Shown: positions 1 to 14,682 of the stretch, piece by piece
Numbering within the stretch: position 1 is the first letter of the stretch
Layout of the letters: the number at the start of each line of letters is the position of its first letter
Assembly (NCBI GenBank): GCA_947561585.1
Contig: CANNZV010000934.1
Span: 62,001 to 126,000, forward strand
Reading direction: 5' to 3'
DNA length: 64,000 nt
DNA from: Caprella mutica
Taxonomy: Eukaryota; Arthropoda; Malacostraca; Amphipoda; Caprellidae
The notes under the pieces: model-generated
The model's database searches: none
The model's input: only the letters and a program-made list of their open reading frames with translations
What the model was told of the DNA's origin: nothing
Program-made: the position numbers and the translations under genes

Positions 1-3000
1 GATAGAAAGCGTTTCAATGTGTTTCAATGGATAGAAAGCGCTTCAATGTGTTTCAATAGCTAGAAAGCGTTTCAATGTGTTTCAATGGATAGAAAGTGTT
101 TCAATGTGTTTCAATGGATAGAAAGTGTTTCAATGTATTTCAATGGATAGAAAGCGTTTCAATGTGTTTCAATGGATAGAATGTGTTTCAATGTGTTTCA
201 ATGGATAGAAAGCATTTCAATGTGTTTCACTAGATAGAAAGCGTTTCAATGTGTTTCAATGGATAGAAAGCGTTACAATGTGTTTCAATGGATAGAAAGC
301 GTTTCAATGTGTTTCAATGGATAGAAAGCGTTTCAATGTGTTTCAATAGCTAGAAAGCGTTTCTATGTGTTTCAATGGATAGAAAGCGTTTCAATGTGTT
401 TCAATGGATAGAAAGCGTTTCAATGTGTTTCAATAGCTAGAAAGCGTTTCAATGTGTTTCAATGGATAGAAAGCGTTTCAATGTGTTTCAATGGATAGAA
501 AGCGTTTCAATGTGTTTCAATGGATAGAAAGCGTTTCAATGTGTTTCAATGGATAGAAAGCGTTTCAATGTGTTTCAATGGATAGAAAGCGTTTTAATGG
601 ATAGAAAGCGTTTCAATGTGTTTCAATGGATAGAAAGCTTTTCAATGTGTTTCAATGAATAGAAAGCGTTTCAATGTGTTTCAATGAATAGAAAGCGTTT
701 CAATGGATAGAAAGCGTTTCAATGTGTTTCAATGGATAGAAAGCGTTTCAATGTGTTTCACTAGCTAGAAAGCGTTTCATTGTATTTCAATGGATAGAAA
801 GTGTTTCAATGTGTTTCACTTGTTAGAAAGCGTTTCAATGTGTTTCAATAGCTAGAAAGTGTTTCAATGTGTTTCAATGGATAGAAAGCGTTTCAATGTG
901 TTTCAATGGATAGAAAGCGTTTCAATGTGTTTCAATGGATAGAAAGCGTTTCAATGTGTTTCACTAGCTAGAAAGTGTTTCAATGGATAGAAAGCGGTTC
1001 AATGTGTTTCGATAGCGTTTCAATGTGTATCGATAGCTAGAAAGCGTTTCAATGTGTTTCACTAGCTAGAAAGCGTTTCAATGTGTTTCAATAGCTAGAA
1101 AGCGTTTCAATGTGTTTCACTAGCTAGAAAGCGTTTCAATGTGTTTCAAAAGATAGAAAGCGTTTCAATGTGTTTTACTAGCTAGAAAGCGTTTCAATGT
1201 GTTTCAATGGATAGAAAGCGTTTCAATGTGTTTCAATGGATAAAAAGCGTTTCAATGTGTTTCAATGGATAGAAAGCGTTTTAATGGATAGAAAGCGTTT
1301 CAATGTGTTTCAATGGATAGAAAGCTTTTCAATGTGTTTCAATGAATAGAAAGCGTTTCAATGTGTTTCAATGGATAGAAAGCGTTTCAATGTGCTTCAC
1401 TAGCTAGAAAGCGTTTCAATGTGTTTCAATGAATAGAAAGCGTTTCAATGGATACAAAGCGTTTCAATGTGTTTCAATGGATAGAAAGCGTTTCAATGTG
1501 TTTCACTAGCTAGAAAGCGTTTCAATGTGTTTCAATGGATAGAAAGTGTTTCAATGTGTTTCACTTGTTAGAAAGCGTTTCAATGTGTTTCAATAGCTAG
1601 AAAGTGTTTCAATGTGTTTCAATGGATAGAAAGAGTTTCAATGTGTTTCAATGGATAGAAAGCGTTTCAATGTGTTTCAATGGATAGAAAGCGTTTCAAT
1701 GTGTTTCACTAGCTAGAAAGTGTTTCAATGGATAGAAAGCGGTTCAATGTGTTTCAATGGATAGAAAGCGTTTCAATGTGTTTCGATAGCTAGAAAGCGT
1801 TTCAATGTGTTTCACTAGCTAGTAAGCGTTTCAATGTGTTTCAATAGCTAGAAAGCGTTTCAATGTGTTTCACTAGCTAGAAAGCGTTTCAATGTGTTTC
1901 AATAGATAGAAAGCGTTTCAATGTGTTTTACTAGCTAGAAAGCGTTTCAATGTGTTTCAATGGATAGAAAGCGTTTCAATGTGTTTCAATGGATAGAAAG
2001 CGTTTCAATGTGTTTCAATGGATAGAAAGCGTTTCAATGTGTTTCAATTGATAGAAAGCGTTTCAATGTGTTTCAATAGATAGAAAGCGTTTCAATGTGT
2101 TTCAATGGATAGAAAGCGTTTCAATGTGTTTCAATGGATAGAAAGCGTTTCAATGGATAGAAAGCGTTTCAATGTGTTTCAATGGATAGAAAGCTTTTCA
2201 ATGTGTTTCAATGGATAGAAAGTGTTTCAATGTGTTTCAATGGATAGAAAGCGTTTCAATGTGCTTCACTAGCTAGAAAGCGTTTCAATGTGTTTCAATG
2301 AATAGAAAGCGTTTCAATGGATAGAAAGCGTTTCAATGTGTTTCAATGGATAGAAAGCGTTTCAATGTGTTTCACTAGCTAAAAAGCGTTTCAATGTGTT
2401 TCAATGGATAGAAAGTGTTTCAATGTGTTTCACTTGTTAGAAAGCGTTTCAATGTGTTTCAATAGCTAGAAAGTGTTTCAATGGGTAGAAAGCGTTTCAA
2501 TGTGTTTCAATGGATAGAAAGCGTTTCAATGTGTTTCAATGGATAGAAAGCGTTTCAATGTGTTTCACTAGCTAGAAAGTGTTTCAATGTGTTTCAATGG
2601 ATAGAAAGCGTTTCAATGTGTTTCACTAGCTAGAAAGCGTTTCAATGTGTTTCAATAGCTAGAAAGCGTTTCAATGTGTTTCACTAGCTAGAAAGCGTTT
2701 CAATGTGTTTCAATAGATAGAAAGCGTTTCAATGTGTTTTTACTAGCTAGAAAGCGTTTCAATGTGTTTCAATGGATAGAAAGCGTTTCAATGTGTTTCA
2801 ATGGATAGAAAGCGTTTCAATGTGTTTCAATGGATAGAAAGCGTTTCAATGTGTTTCAATAGCTAGAAAAGCGTTTCAATGTGTTTTAATGGATATAGAG
2901 CGTTTCAATGTGTTTCAATAGATAGAAAGCGTTTCAATGTATTTCAATGGATAGAAAGCGTTTCAATGTGTTTCAATGGATAGAAAGCGTTTTGATGTGT

Positions 3001-6000
3001 TTCAATAGCTAGAAAGTGTTTCAATGTGTTTCAATGGATAGAAAGTGTTTCAATGTATAGAAAGCGTTTCAATGTGTTTCAATGGATAGAAAGCGTTTCA
3101 ATGTGTTTCAATGGATAGAAAGCGTTTCAATGTGTTTCAATAGCTAGAAAGCGTTTCAATGTGTTTCAATGGATTGAAAGTGTTTCAATGAGTTCCAATG
3201 GATAGAAAGTGTTTCAATGTGTTTCAATTGATAGAAAGCGTTTCAATGTGTTTCAATGGATAGAAAGTATTTCAATGTGTTTCAATGGATAGAATGTGTT
3301 TCAATGTGTTTCAATGGATAGAAAGCGTTTCAATTTGTTTCAATGGATAGAAAGCGTTTCAATGTGTTTCAATGGATAGAAAGCGCTTCAATGTGTTTCA
3401 ATAGCTAGAAAGCGTTTCAATGTGTTTCAATGGATAGAAAGTGTTTCAATGTGTTTCAATGGATAGAAAGTGTTTCAATGTATTTCAATGGATAGAAAGC
3501 GTTTCAATGTGTTTCAATGGATAGAATGTGTTTCAATGTGTTTCAATGGATAGAAAGCATTTCAATGTGTTTCACTAGATAGAAAGCGTTTCAATGTGTT
3601 TCAATGGATAGAAAGCGTTACAATGTGTTTCAATGGATAGAAAGCGTTTCAATGTGTTTCAATGGATAGAAAGCGTTTCAATGTGTTTCAATAGCTAGAA
3701 AGCGTTTCTATGTGTTTCAATGGATAGAAAGCGTTTCAATGTGTTTCAATGGATAGAAAGCGTTTCAATGTGTTTCAATAGCTAGAAAGCGTTTCAATGT
3801 GTTTCAATGGATAGAAAGCGTTTCAATGTGTTTCAATGGATAGAAAGCGTTTCAATTTGTTTCAATGGATAGAAAGCGTTTCAATGTGTTTCAATGGATA
3901 GAAAGCGTTTCAATGTGCTTCAATGGATAGAAAGCGTTTCAATGTGTTTCAATGGATAGAAAGCGTTTCAATGGATAGAAAGCGTTTCAATGTGTTTCAA
4001 TGGATAGAAAGCGTTTCAATGTGTTTCAATGGATAGAAAGCGTTTCAATGTGTTTCAATGGATAGAAAGCGTTTCAATGGATAGAAAGCGTTTCAATGTG
4101 TTTCAATGGATAGAAAGCGTTTCAATGTGTTTCACTAGCTAGAAAGCGTTTCAATGTGTTTCAATGGATAGAATGTTTTTCAATGTGTTTCACTTGTTAG
4201 AAAGCGTTTCAATGTGTTTCAATAGCTAGAAAGTGTTTCAACGTGTTTCAATGGATAGAAAGCGTTTCAATGTGTTTCAATGGATAGAAAGCGTTTCAAT
4301 GTGTTTCACTAGCTAGAAAGTGTTTCAATGTGTTTCAATGGATAGAAAGCGGTTCAATGTGTTTCAATGGATAGTAAGCGTTTCAATAGCTAAAAAGCGT
4401 TTCAATGTGTTTCACTAGCTAGAAAGCGTTTCAATGTGTTTCAATAGATAGAAAGCGTTTCAATGTGTTTCACTAGCTAGAAAGCGTTTCAATGTGTTTC
4501 AATAGCTAGAAAGCGTTTCAATGTGTTTCACTTGCTAGAAAGCGTTACAATGTGTTTCAATGGATAGAAAGCGTTTCAATGTGTTTCAATGTATAGAAAG
4601 CGCTTCAATGTGTTTCAATAGCTAGGAAGCGTTTCAATGTGTTTCAATAGCTAGAAAGCGTTTCAATGTGTTTCAATGGATAGAGAGCGTTTCAATAGAT
4701 AGAAAGCGTTTCAATGTATTTCAATGGATAGAAAGCGTTTCAATGTGTTTCAATGGATAGAAAGCGTTTTAATGTGTTTCAATAGCTAGAAAGCGTTTCA
4801 ATGTGTTTCAATGAATAGAAAGCATTTCAATGTGTTTCAATGGATAGAAAGCGTTTCAATGTGTTTCAATGGATAGAAAGCGTTTCAATGTGTTTCAATA
4901 GATAGAAAGCGTTTCAATGTGTTTCAATGGATAGAAAGCGTTTCAATGTGTTTCAATAGCTAGAAAGCGCTTCAATGTGTTTCAATAGCTAGAAAGCGTT
5001 TCAATGTGTTTCAATAGCTAGAAAGCGTTCCAATGTGTTTCAATGGATAGAAAGCGTTTCAATGTGTTTCAATAGATAGAAAGCGTTTCAATGTGTTTCA
5101 ATGGATAGAAAACGTTTCAATGTGTTTCAATAGATAGAAAGCGTTTCAATGTATTTCAATGGATAGAATGTGTTTCAATGTGTTTCAATGGATAGAAAGC
5201 GTTTCAATGTGTTTCAATGGATAGAAAGCGTTTCAATGTGTTTCAATGGATAGAAAGCGCTTCAATGTGTTTCAATAGCTAGAAAGCGTTTCAATGTGTT
5301 TCAATAGATAGAAAGCATTTCAATGTGTTTCACTTGCTAGAATGCGTTTCAATGTGTTTCAATGGAAAGAAAGTGTTTCAATGTGTTTCAGTGGATAGAA
5401 AGTGTTTCAATGTATTTCAATGGATAGAAAGCGTTTCAATGTGTTTCAATGGATAGAATGTGTTTCAATGTGTTTCAGTGGATAGAAAGCATTTCAATGT
5501 GTTTCACTAGATAGAAAGCGTTTCAATGTGTTTCAATGGATAGAAAGCGTTACAATGTGTTTCAATGGATAGAAAGCGTTTCAATGTGTTTCAATGGATA
5601 GAAACCGTTTCAATGTGTTTCAATAGCTAGAAAGCGTTTCAATGTGTTTCAATGGATAGAAAGCGTTTCAATGTGTTTCAATGGATAGAAAGCGTTTCAA
5701 TGTGTTTCAATAGCTAGAAAGCGTTTCAATGTGTTTCAATGGATAGAAAGCGTTTCAATGTGTTTCAATGGATAAGAAAGCGTTTCAATGTGTTTCAATG
5801 GATAGAAAGCGTTTCAATGTGTTTCAATGAATAGAAAGCGTTTCAATGGATAGAAAGCGTTTCAATGTGTTTCAATGGATAGAAAGCGTTTCAATGTGTT
5901 CCACTAGCTAGAAAGCGTTTCATTGTATTTCAATGGATAGAAAGTGTTTCAATGTGTTTCACTTGTTAGAAAGCGTTTCAATATGTTTCAATAGCTAGAA

Positions 6001-9000
6001 AGTGTTTCAATGTGTTTCAATGGATAGAAAGCGTTTCAATGTGTTTCAATGGATAGAAAGCGTTTCAATGTGTTTCAATGGATAGAAAGCGTTTCAATGT
6101 GTTTCACTAGCTAGAAAGTGTTTCAATGGATAGAAAGCGGTTCAATGTGTTTCGATAGCGTTTCAATGTGTATCGATAGCTAGAAAGCGTTTCAATGTGT
6201 TTCACTAGCTAGAAAGCGTTTCAATGTGTTTCAATAGCTAGAAAGCGTTTCAATGTGTTTCACTAGCTAGAAAGCGTTTCAATGTGTTTCAAAAGATAGA
6301 AAGCGTTTCAATGTGTTTTACTAGCTAGAAAGCGTTTCAATGTGTTTCAATGGATAGAAAGCGTTTCAATGTGTTTCAATGGATAGAAAGCGTTTCAATG
6401 TGTTTCAATGGATAGAAAGCGTTTCAATGTGTTTCAATGGATAGAAAGCGTTTCAATGTGTTTCAATAGATAGAAAGCGTTTCAATGTGTTTCAATGGAT
6501 AGAAAGCGTTTCAATGTGTTTCAATGGATAGAAAGCGTTTCAATGGATAGAAAGCGTTTCAATGTGTTTCAATGGATAGAAAGCTTTTCAATGTGTTTCA
6601 CTAGATAGAAAGCGTTTCAATGTGTTTCAATGGATAGAAAGCGTTACAATGTGTTTCAATGGATAGAAAGCGTTTCAATGTGTTTCAATGGATAGAAAGC
6701 GTTTCAATGTGTTTCAATAGCTAGAAAGCGTTTCTATGTGTTTCAATGGATAGAAAGCGTTTCAATGTGTTTCAATGGATAGAAAGCGTTTCAATGTGTT
6801 TCAATAGCTAGAAAGCGTTTCAATGTGTTTCAATGGATAGAAAGCGTTTCAATGTGTTTCAATGGATAGAAAGCGTTTCAATTTGTTTCAATGGATAGAA
6901 AGCGTTTCAATGTGTTTCAATGGATAGAAAGCGTTTCAATGTGTTTCAATGGATAGAAAGCGTTTCAATGTGTTTCAATGGATAGAAAGCGTTTCAATGG
7001 ATAGAAAGCGTTTCAATGTGTTTCAATGGATAGAAAGCGTTTCAATGTGTTTCAATGGATAGAAAGCGTTTCAATGTGTTTCAATGGATAGAAAGCGTTT
7101 CAATGGATAGAAAGCGTTTCAATGTGTTTCAATGGATAGAAAGCGTTTCAATGTGTTTCACTAGCTAGAAAGCGTTTCAATGTGTTTCAATGGATAGAAT
7201 GTTTTTCAATGTGTTTCACTTGTTAGAAAGCGTTTCAATGTGTTTCAATAGCTAGAAAGTGTTTCAACGTGTTTCAATGGATAGAAAGCGTTTCAATGTG
7301 TTTCAATGGATAGAAAGCGTTTCAATGTGTTTCACTAGATAGAAAGTGTTTCAATGTGTTTCAATGGATAGAAAGCGGTTCAATGTGTTTCAATGGATAG
7401 TAAGCGTTTCAATGTGTTTCAATAGCTAAAAAGCGTTTCAATGTGTTTCACTAGCTAGAAAGCGTTTCAATGTGTTTCAATAGATAGAAAGCGTTTCAAT
7501 GTGTTTCACTAGCTAGAAAGCGTTTCAATGTGTTTCAATAGCTAGAAAGCGTTTCAATGTGTTTCACTTGCTAGAAAGCGTTACAATGTGTTTCAATGGA
7601 TAGAAAGCGTTTCAATGTGTTTCAATGTATAGAAAGCGCTTCAATGTGTTTCAATAGCTAGAAAGCGTTTCAATGTGTTTCAATAGCTAGAAAGCGTTTC
7701 AATGTGTTTCAATGGATAGAGAGCGTTTCAATATATAGAAAGCGTTTCAATGTATTTCAATGGATAGAAAGCGTTTCAATGTGTTTCAATGGATAGAAAG
7801 CGTTTTAATGTGTTTCAATAGCTAGAAAGCGTTTCAATGTGTTTCAATGAATAGAAAGCATTTCAATGTGTTTCAATGGATAGAAAGCGTTTCAATGTGT
7901 TTCAATGGATAGAAAGCGTTTCAATGTGTTTCAATAGATAGAATGCGTTTCAATGTGTTTCAATGGATAGAAAGCGTTTCAATGTGTTTCAATAGCTAGA
8001 AAGCGCTTCAATGTGTTTCAATAGCTAGAAAGCGTTTCAATGTGTTTCAATAGCTAGAAAGCGTTCCAATGTGTTTCAATGGATAGAAAGCGTTTCAATG
8101 TGTTTCAATAGATAGAAAGCGTTTCAATGTGTTTCAATGGATAGAAAACGTTTCAATGTGTTTCAATAGATAGAAAGCGTTTCAATGTACTTCAATGGAT
8201 AGAATGTGTTTCAATGTGTTTCAATGGATAGAAAGCGTTTCAATGTGTTTCAATGGATAGAAAGCGTTTCAATGTGTTTCAATGGATAGAAAGCGCTTCA
8301 ATGTGTTTCAATAGCTAGAAAGCGTTTCAATGTGTTTCAATGGTTAGAAAGCATTTCAATGTGTTTCACTTGCTAGAATGCGTTTCAATGTGTTTCAATG
8401 GAAAGAAAGTGTTTCAATGTGTTTCAGTGGATAGAAAGTGTTTCAATGTATTTCAATGGATAGAAAGCGTTTCAATGTGTTTCAATGGATAGAATGTGTT
8501 TCAATGTGTTTCAGTGGATAGAAAGCATTTCAATGTGTTTCACTAGATAGAAAGCGTTTCAATGTGTTTCAATGGATAGAAAGCGTTACAATGTGTTTCA
8601 ATGGATAGAAAGCGTTTCAATGTGTTTCAATGGATAGAAACCGTTTCAATGTGTTTCAATAGCTAGAAAGCGTTTCAATGTGTTTCAATGGATAGAAAGC
8701 GTTTCAATGTGTTTCAATGGATAGAAAGCGTTTCAATGTGTTTCAATAGCTAGAAAGCGTTTCAATGTGTTTCAATGGATAGAAAGCGTTTCAATGTGTT
8801 TCAATGGATAGAAAGCGTTTCAATGTGTTTCAATGGATAGAAAGCGTTTCAATGTGTTTCAATGGATAGAAAGCGTTTTAATGGATAGAAAGCGTTTCAA
8901 TGTGTTTCAATGGATAGAAAGCTTTTCAATGTGTTTCAATGAATAGAAAGCGTTTCGATGTGTTTCAATGGATAGAAAGCGTTTCAATGTGCTTCACTAG

Positions 9001-12000
9001 CTAGAAAGCGTTTCAATGTGTTTCAATGAATAGAAAGCGTTTCAATGGATAGAAAGCGTTTCAATGTGTTTCAATGGATAGAAAGCGTTTCAATGTGTTT
9101 CACTAGCTAGAAAGCGTTTCATTGTGTTTCAATGGATAGAAAGTGTTTCAATGTGTTTCACTTGTTAGAAAGCGTTTCAATGTGTTTCAATAGCTAGAAA
9201 GTGTTTCAATGTGTTTCAATGGATAGAAAGCGTTTCAATGTGTTTCAATGGATAGAAAGCGTTTCAATGTGTTTCAATGGATAGAAAGCGTTTCAATGTG
9301 TTTCACTAGCTAGAAAGTGTTTCAATGGATAGAAAGCGGTTCAATGTGTTTCGATAGCGTTTCAATGTGTTTCGATAGCTAGAAAGCGTTTCAATGTGTT
9401 TCACTAGCTAGAAAGCGTTTCAATGTGTTTCAATAGCTAGAAAGCGTTTCAATGTGTTTCACTAGCTAGAAAGCGTTTCAATGTGTTTCAAAAGATAGAA
9501 AGCGTTTCAATGTGTTTTACTAGCTAGAAAGCGTTTCAATGTGTTTCAATGGATAGAAAGCGTTTCAATGTGTTTCAATGGATAGAAAGCGTTTCAATGT
9601 GTTTCAATGGATAGAAAGCGTTTCAATGTGTTTCAATGGATAGAAAGCGTTTCAATGTGTTTCAATAGATAGAAAGCGTTTCAATGTGTTTCAATGGATA
9701 GAAAGCGTTTCAATGTGTTTCAATGGATAGAAAGCGTTTCAATGGATAGAAAGCGTTTCAATGTGTTTCAATGGATAGAAAGCTTTTCAATGTGTTTCAA
9801 TGGATAGAAAGCGTTTCAATGTTGTTCAATGGATAGAATGTTTTTCAATGTGTTTCACTTATTAGAAAGCGTTTCAATGTGTTTCAATAGCTAGAAAGTG
9901 TTTCAACGTGTTTCAATGGATAGGAAGCGTTTCAATGTGTTTCAATGGATAGAAAGCGTTTCAATGTGTTTCAATGGATAGAAAGCGTTTCAATGTGTTT
10001 CACTAGCTAGAAAGTGTTTCAATGTGTTTCAATGGATAGAAAGCGGTTCAATGTGTTTCAATGGATAGTAAGCGTTTCAATGTGTTTCAATAGCTAAAAA
10101 GCATTTCAATGTGTTTCACTAGCTAGAGAGCGTTTCAATGTGTTTCAATAGATAGAAAGCGTTTCAATGTGTTTCACTAGCTAGAAAGCGTTTCATTGTG
10201 TTTCAATAGCTAGAAAGCGTTTCAATGTGTTTCACTTGCTAGAAAGCGTTACAATGTGTTTCAATGGATAGAAAGCGTTTCAATGTGTTTCAATGTATAG
10301 AAAGCGCTTCAATGTGTTTCAATAGCTAGAAAGCGTTTCAATGTGTTTCAATAGATAGAAAGCGTTTCAATGTGTTTCAATGGATAGAGAGCGTTTCAAT
10401 GTGTTTCAATAGATAGAAAGCGTTTCAATGTATTTCAATGGATAGAAAGCGTTTCAATGTGTTTCAATGGATAGAAAGCGTTTTAATGTGTTTCAATAGC
10501 TAGAAAGCGTTTCAATGTGTTTCAATGAATAGAAAGCATTTCAATGTGTTTCAATGGATAGAAAGCGTTTCAATATGTTTCAATGGATAGAAAGCGTTTC
10601 AATGTGTTTCAATAGATAGAAAGCGTTTCAATGTGTTTCAATGGATAGAGAGCGTTTCAATGTGTTTCAATAGCTAGAAAGCGCTCCAATGTGTTTCAAT
10701 AGCTAGAAAGCGTTTCAATGTGTTTCAATAGCTAGAAAGCGTTTCGATGTGTTTCAATGGATAGAAAGCGTTTCAATGTGTTTCAATAGATAGAAAGCGT
10801 TTCAATGTGTTTCAATGGATAGAAAACGTTTCAATGTGTTTCAATAGATAGAAAGCGTTTCAATGTATTTCAATGGATAGAATGTGTTTCAATGTGTTTC
10901 AATGGATAGAAAGCGTTTCAATGTGTTTCAATGGATAGAAAGCGTTTCAATGTGTTTCAATGGATAGAAAGCGCTTCAATGTGTTTCAATAGCTAGAAAG
11001 CGTTTCAATGTGTTTCAATGGTTTGAAAGCATTTCAATGTGTTTCACTTGCTAGAATGCGTTTCAATGTGTTTCAATGGATAGAAAGTGTTTCAATGTGT
11101 TTCAATGGATAGAAAGTGTTTCAATGTATTTCAATGGATAGAAAGCGTTTCAATGTGTTTCAATGGATAGAATGTGTTTCAATGTGTTTCAATGGATAGA
11201 AAGCATTTCAATGTGTTTCACTAGATAGAAAGCGTTTCAATGTGTTTCAATGGATAGAAAGCGTTACTATGTGTTTCAATGGATAGAAAGCGTTTCAATG
11301 TGTTTCAATGGATAGAAACCGTTTCAATGTGTTTCAATAGCTAGAAAGCGTTTCAATGTGTTTCAATGGATAGAAAGCGTTTCAATGTGTTTCGATGGAT
11401 AGAAAGCGTTTCAATGTGTTTCAATAGCTAGAAAGCGTTTCAATGTGTTTCAATGGATAGAATGTGTTTCAATGTGTTTCAATGGATAGAAAGCATTTCA
11501 ATGTGTTTCACTAGATAGAAAGCGTTTCAATATGTTTCAATGGATAGAAAGCGTTACAATGTGTTTCAATGGATAGAAAGCGTTTCAATGTGTTTCAATG
11601 GATAGAAACCGTTTCAATGTGTTTCAATGGATAGAAAGCGTTTCAATGTGTTTCAATGGATAGAAAGCGTTTCAATGTGTTTCAATGGATAGAAAGCGTT
11701 TCAATGTGTTTCAATGGATAAAAAGCGTTTCAATGTGTTTCAATGGATAGAAAGCGTTTTAATGGATAGAAAGCGTTTCAATGTGTTTCAATGGATAGAA
11801 AGCTTTTCAATGTGTTTCAATGAATAGAAAGCGTTTCAATGTGTTTCAATGGATAGAAAGCGTTTCAATGTGCTTCACTAGCTAGAAAGCGTTTCAATGT
11901 GTTTCAATGAATAGAAAGCGTTTCAATGGATACAAAGCGTTTCAATGTGTTTCAATGGATAGAAAGCGTTTCAATGTGTTTCACTAGCTAGAAAGCGTTT

Positions 12001-14682
12001 CAATGTGTTTCAATGGATAGAAAGTGTTTCAATGTGTTTCACTTGTTAGAAAGCGTTTCAATGTGTTTCAATAGCTAGAAAGTGTTTCAATGTGTTTCAA
12101 TGGATAGAAAGCGTTTCAATGTGTTTCAATGGATAGAAAGCGTTTCAATGTGTTTCAATGGATAGAAAGCGTTTCAATGTGTTTCACTAGCTAGAAAGTG
12201 TTTCAATGGATAGAAAGCGGTTCAATGTGTTTCAATGGATAGAAAGCGTTTCAATGTGTTTCGATAGCTAGAAAGCGTTTCAATGTGTTTCACTAGCTAG
12301 AAAGTGTTTCAATGTGTTTCAATGGATAGAAAGCGGTTCAATGTGTTTCAATGGATAGAAAGCGTTTCAATGTGTTTCGATAGCTAGAAAGCGTTTCAAT
12401 GTGTTTCACTAGCTAGAAAGCGTTTCAATGTGTTTCAATAGCTAGAAAGCGTTTCAATGTGTTTCACTAGCTAGAAAGCGTTTCAATGTGTTTCAATAGA
12501 TAGAAAGCGTTTCAATGTGTTTTTACTAGCTAGAAAGCGTTTCAATGTGTTTCAATGGATAGAAAGCGTTTCAATGTGTTTCAATGGATAGAAAGCGTTT
12601 CAATGTGTTTCAATGGATAGAAAGCGTTTCAATGTGTTTCAATAGCTAGAAAGCGTTTCAATGTGTTTCAATGGATATAGAGCGTTTCAATGTGTTTCAA
12701 TAGATAGAAAGCGTTTCAATGTATTTCAATGGATAGAAAGCGTTTCAATGTGTTTCAATGGATAGAAAGCGTTTTGATGTGTTTCAATAGCTAGAAAGTG
12801 TTTCAATGTGTGTCAGTTGCTAGAAAGCGTTACAATGTGTTCCAATGGATAGAAAGCGTTTCAATGTGTTTCAAAGGATAGAAAGCGCTTCAATGTGTTT
12901 CAATAGCTAGAAAGCGTTTCAATGTGTTTCAATAGCTAGAAAGCGTTCAATGTGTTTCAATGGATAGAGAGCGTTTCAATGTGTTTCAATAGATAGAAAG
13001 CGTTTCAATGTATTTCAATGGATAGAAAGCGTTTCAATGTGTTTCAATGGATAGAAAGCGTTTTAATGTGTTTCAATAGCTAGAAATCGTTTCAATGTGA
13101 TTCAATGAATAGAAAGCATTTCAATGTGTTTCAATGGATAGAAAGCGTTTCAATGTGTTTCAATGGATAGAAAGCGTTTCAATGTGTTTCAATAGATAGA
13201 AAGCGTTTCAATGTGTTTCAATCGATAGAAAGCGTTTCAATGTGTTTCAATAGCTAGAAAGCGCTTCAATGTGTTTCAATAGCTAGAAAGCGTTTCAATG
13301 TGTTTCAATAGCTAGAAAGCGTTTCAATGTGTTTCAATGGATAGAAAGCGTTTCAATGTGTTTCAATGGATAGAAAGCGTTTCAATGTGTTTCAATGGAT
13401 AGAAAGCGTTTCAATGTGTTTCAATAGCTAGAAAGCGTTTCAATGTGTTTCAATGGATAGAAAGCGTTTCAATGTGTTTCAATGGATAGAAAGCGTTTCA
13501 ATGTGTTGCACTAGCTAGAAAGCGTTTCAATGTGTTTCAATGGATAGAAAGTGTTTCAATGTGTTTCAATAGATAGAAAGCGTTTCAATGTGTTTCACTA
13601 GCTAGAAAGCGTTTCAATGTGTTCCAATGGATAGAAAGTGTTTCAATGTGTTTCACTAGCTAGAAAGTGTTTCAATGTGTTCAAATGGATAGAAAGCGTT
13701 TCAATGTGTTTCAATGGATAGAAAGCGTTTCAATGTGTTTCAATGGATAGAAAGCTTTTCAATGTGTTCAAATGGATAGAAAGCGTTTCAATGTGTTTCA
13801 ATGGATAGAAAGCGTTTCAATGTGTTTCAATGGATAGAAAGCTTTTCAATGTGCTTCACTAGCTAGAAAGCGTTTCAATGTGTTTCAATGGATAGAAAGC
13901 GTTTCAATAGCTAGAAAGCGCTTCAATGTGTTTCAATAGCTAGAAAGCGTTTCAATGTGTTTCAATAGCTAGAAAGCGTTTCAATGTGTTTCAATGGATA
14001 GAAAGCGTTTCAATGTGTTTCAATAGATAGAAAGCGTTTCAATGTGTTTCAATGGATTGAAAGCGTTTCAATGTGTTTCAATGGATAGAAAGCGTTTCAA
14101 TGTGTTTCAATGGATAGAAAGCGTTTCAATGTGTTTCAATGGATAGAAAGCGTTTCAATGTGTTTCAATGGATAGAAAGCGTTTCAATGTGTTTCAATGG
14201 ATAGAAAGCGTTTCAATGTGTTTCAATGGGTAGAAAGCGTTTCAATGTGTTTCACTAGTTAGAGAGCGTTTCAATGTGTTTAAATAGCTAGAAAGCGTTT
14301 CAATGTGTTTCACTAGATAGAAAGCGTTTCAATGTGTTTCAATAGCTAGAAAGCGTTTCAATGTGTTTCAATGGATAGAAAGTGTTTTAATGTGTTTCAA
14401 TGGATAGAAAGTGTTTCAATGTGTTTCAATAGATAGAAAGCGTTTCAATGTGTTTCACTAGCTAGAAAAAGTGTTTCAATGTGTTTCAATGGATAGAAAG
14501 TGTTTCATTGTGTTTCAATAGATAGAAAGCGTTTCAATGTGTTTCACTAGCTAGAAAGCGTTTCAATGTGTTTCAATGGATAGAAAGTGTTTCAATGTGT
14601 TTCACTAGCTAGAAAGTGTTTCAATGTGTTTCAATGGATAGAAAGCGTTTCAATGGATAGAAAGCGTTTCAATGTGTTTCAT
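1..14682. repeat. 29-bp satellite/minisatellite array, left edge cut by window
   Basis: Continuous tandem array, roughly 500 copies of a 29-bp unit containing GATAGAAAGCGTTTCAATG followed by a second, near-identical TGTTTCAAT block. The unit is an 8-bp spacer plus two related 10-11 bp subunits. The junction alternates between TGGATAG, TAGCTAG, TAGATAG and TTGTTAG. Scattered 19-bp short units (e.g. near 590-600, 690-710, 2145-2160) lack one subunit. Rare variants such as TTCTATG or GCGCTTCAATG recur about 3 kb apart, so the array is built of longer blocks. No coding or transcription signal is seen. The array begins before the window and ends sharply at about 14682. Confidence 0.97.
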
